Below, piece after piece: positions 63,666 through 64,000 of a stretch of DNA of 64,000 nucleotides. Every line of letters begins with the position of its first letter. Within the stretch, counting starts at the first letter, position 1. Where the stretch lies: contig CADCDK010000001.1 of assembly GCA_902800185.1 (NCBI GenBank), positions 92,023-156,022 on the forward strand, given 5' to 3'. Source of the DNA: an uncultured Prevotellaceae bacterium. Lineage in GTDB: Bacteria > Bacteroidota > Bacteroidia > Bacteroidales > Bacteroidaceae. A program made the position numbers and the translations under genes. The notes beneath the pieces were generated by a model. It made no database searches and was not told where the DNA came from. It saw only the letters and a list, made by a program, of their open reading frames with translations.

Positions 63666-64000
63666 TGCTTATCCTCCTTTCTTGCAATCATAATACCGCC
63701 GATGATACATGCCAGCAGGAAGACGGAGATGAACTCAAAGGGGAGCACATACTGATACTTCTCCGAGCCGAGCAGGGCGTTGCCGATAACATCCATCGGG
63801 ACTTCGGGCGACTCCGTCATCGTGGCAAGACGGTCAAACAACTGGTTCTTGAAAAATACGACTATCACGGTGGCGAAGCCGAGCAGGGCTGCCAGAGCGC
63901 CAGCGACGACGCGGCTACCTTTGACGTGCTCCTCCAGTCCCTGAAGGGTACGCTTGCTCACCAGCTGGATGGCGAAGATATACATCATTGTGATACCTCC
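63662..64000 (-). CDS. nuoJ: NADH-quinone oxidoreductase subunit J (5' end outside the window)
   Basis: Partial: 112 codons of the C-terminal part. The frame stays open to the window edge and reads GGITMMYIFAIQL, which matches the conserved glycine-rich YVGG-type helix of NuoJ, so an internal ATG at 63988 is not the true start. Two further helices follow (about ALAALLGFATVIVVFF and FEFISVFLLACIIGGIMIARK). NuoJ has about 170 residues, so some 60 lie upstream with the rest of the nuo operon (A-I). Confidence 0.9.
   Translation of the reverse strand, partial: GGITMMYIFAIQLVSKRTLQGLEEHVKGSRVVAGALAALLGFATVIVVFFKNQLFDRLATMTESPEVPMDVIGNALLGSEKYQYVLPFEFISVFLLACIIGGIMIARKEDKQ

Overview
The window looks like chromosome of a Bacteroidales bacterium, most likely Prevotellaceae (Prevotella in the broad sense). 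Three things point there. Promoters follow the Bacteroidetes pattern, TTTG about 20 bases before TAnnTTTGC. Families largely confined to the phylum are present: DUF4494, DUF4105, TamL, a type B sorting domain of the type IX secretion system (T9SS), Bat (aerotolerance) proteins, an HU-LysM protein and NfnAB fused in one chain. The tRNA gene does not encode CCA. No phage, transposon, CRISPR array or rRNA was seen; this is core genome.

Layout: 1-5740 is a minus-strand operon (DUF4494, yggS, DMP19, smpB, metH, a HAD phosphatase, then a gene cut by the window edge). 5741-6077 is gene-free and holds a 22-bp repeat array and a terminator. 6078-11735 is minus: an outer-membrane barrel, lptC, a CNNM/CBS protein and a PpiD-like chaperone, which together read as an envelope-biogenesis group. 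11781-14472 is plus: DUF4105 and an alkaline-phosphatase-like protein. 14501-22312 is plus: secA, an ABC ATPase, a uvrA paralogue and a GT2 glycosyltransferase. 22289-23092 is a minus MBL hydrolase, and 23214-23642 a plus lipoprotein. 23744-34167 is minus: moxR, DUF58, a BatD-like protein, batA, a batB-batC fusion, a batD-batE fusion, PAP2 and queA. 34211-38068 is minus: ftsY, rimO, HU and HU-TM-LysM, with a clear promoter and terminator. 38043-38480 contains no protein gene but holds tRNA-Lys and its promoter and terminator, the ftsY promoter with a 7-bp repeat, and the serS promoter. 38481-42609 is plus: serS, nfnAB and DUF486.

42619-43723 is minus (a small membrane protein and an RluA-type pseudouridine synthase), followed by a second 22-bp repeat array. 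43840-47619 is minus: a LysM plus periplasmic-binding protein, an outer-membrane barrel and a POT peptide transporter. 47664-51406 is plus: a T9SS type B protein and the canonical uvrA. 51404-54162 is minus: a SpoU methyltransferase, a membrane protein and hisB. 54237-58119 is plus: tamL, a second SpoU methyltransferase and a VanX-type dipeptidase. 58156-64000 is minus: nuoJ (5' truncated), K, L, M and N of complex I.

The strongest unexplained signals are not genes. (1) Two intergenic arrays 38 kb apart share one 22-bp unit, each placed between the terminator of one minus gene and the promoter of the next. (2) Nine separate loci carry tandem repeats of 7, 8 or 9 bp with different sequences; several lie where the -33 promoter element should be or run across stop codons. 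(3) Three genes have a start codon exactly 3 bases after a TAnnTTTGC box, which would make them leaderless. All functions are inferred by reading motifs and recalling families; no database search was run.
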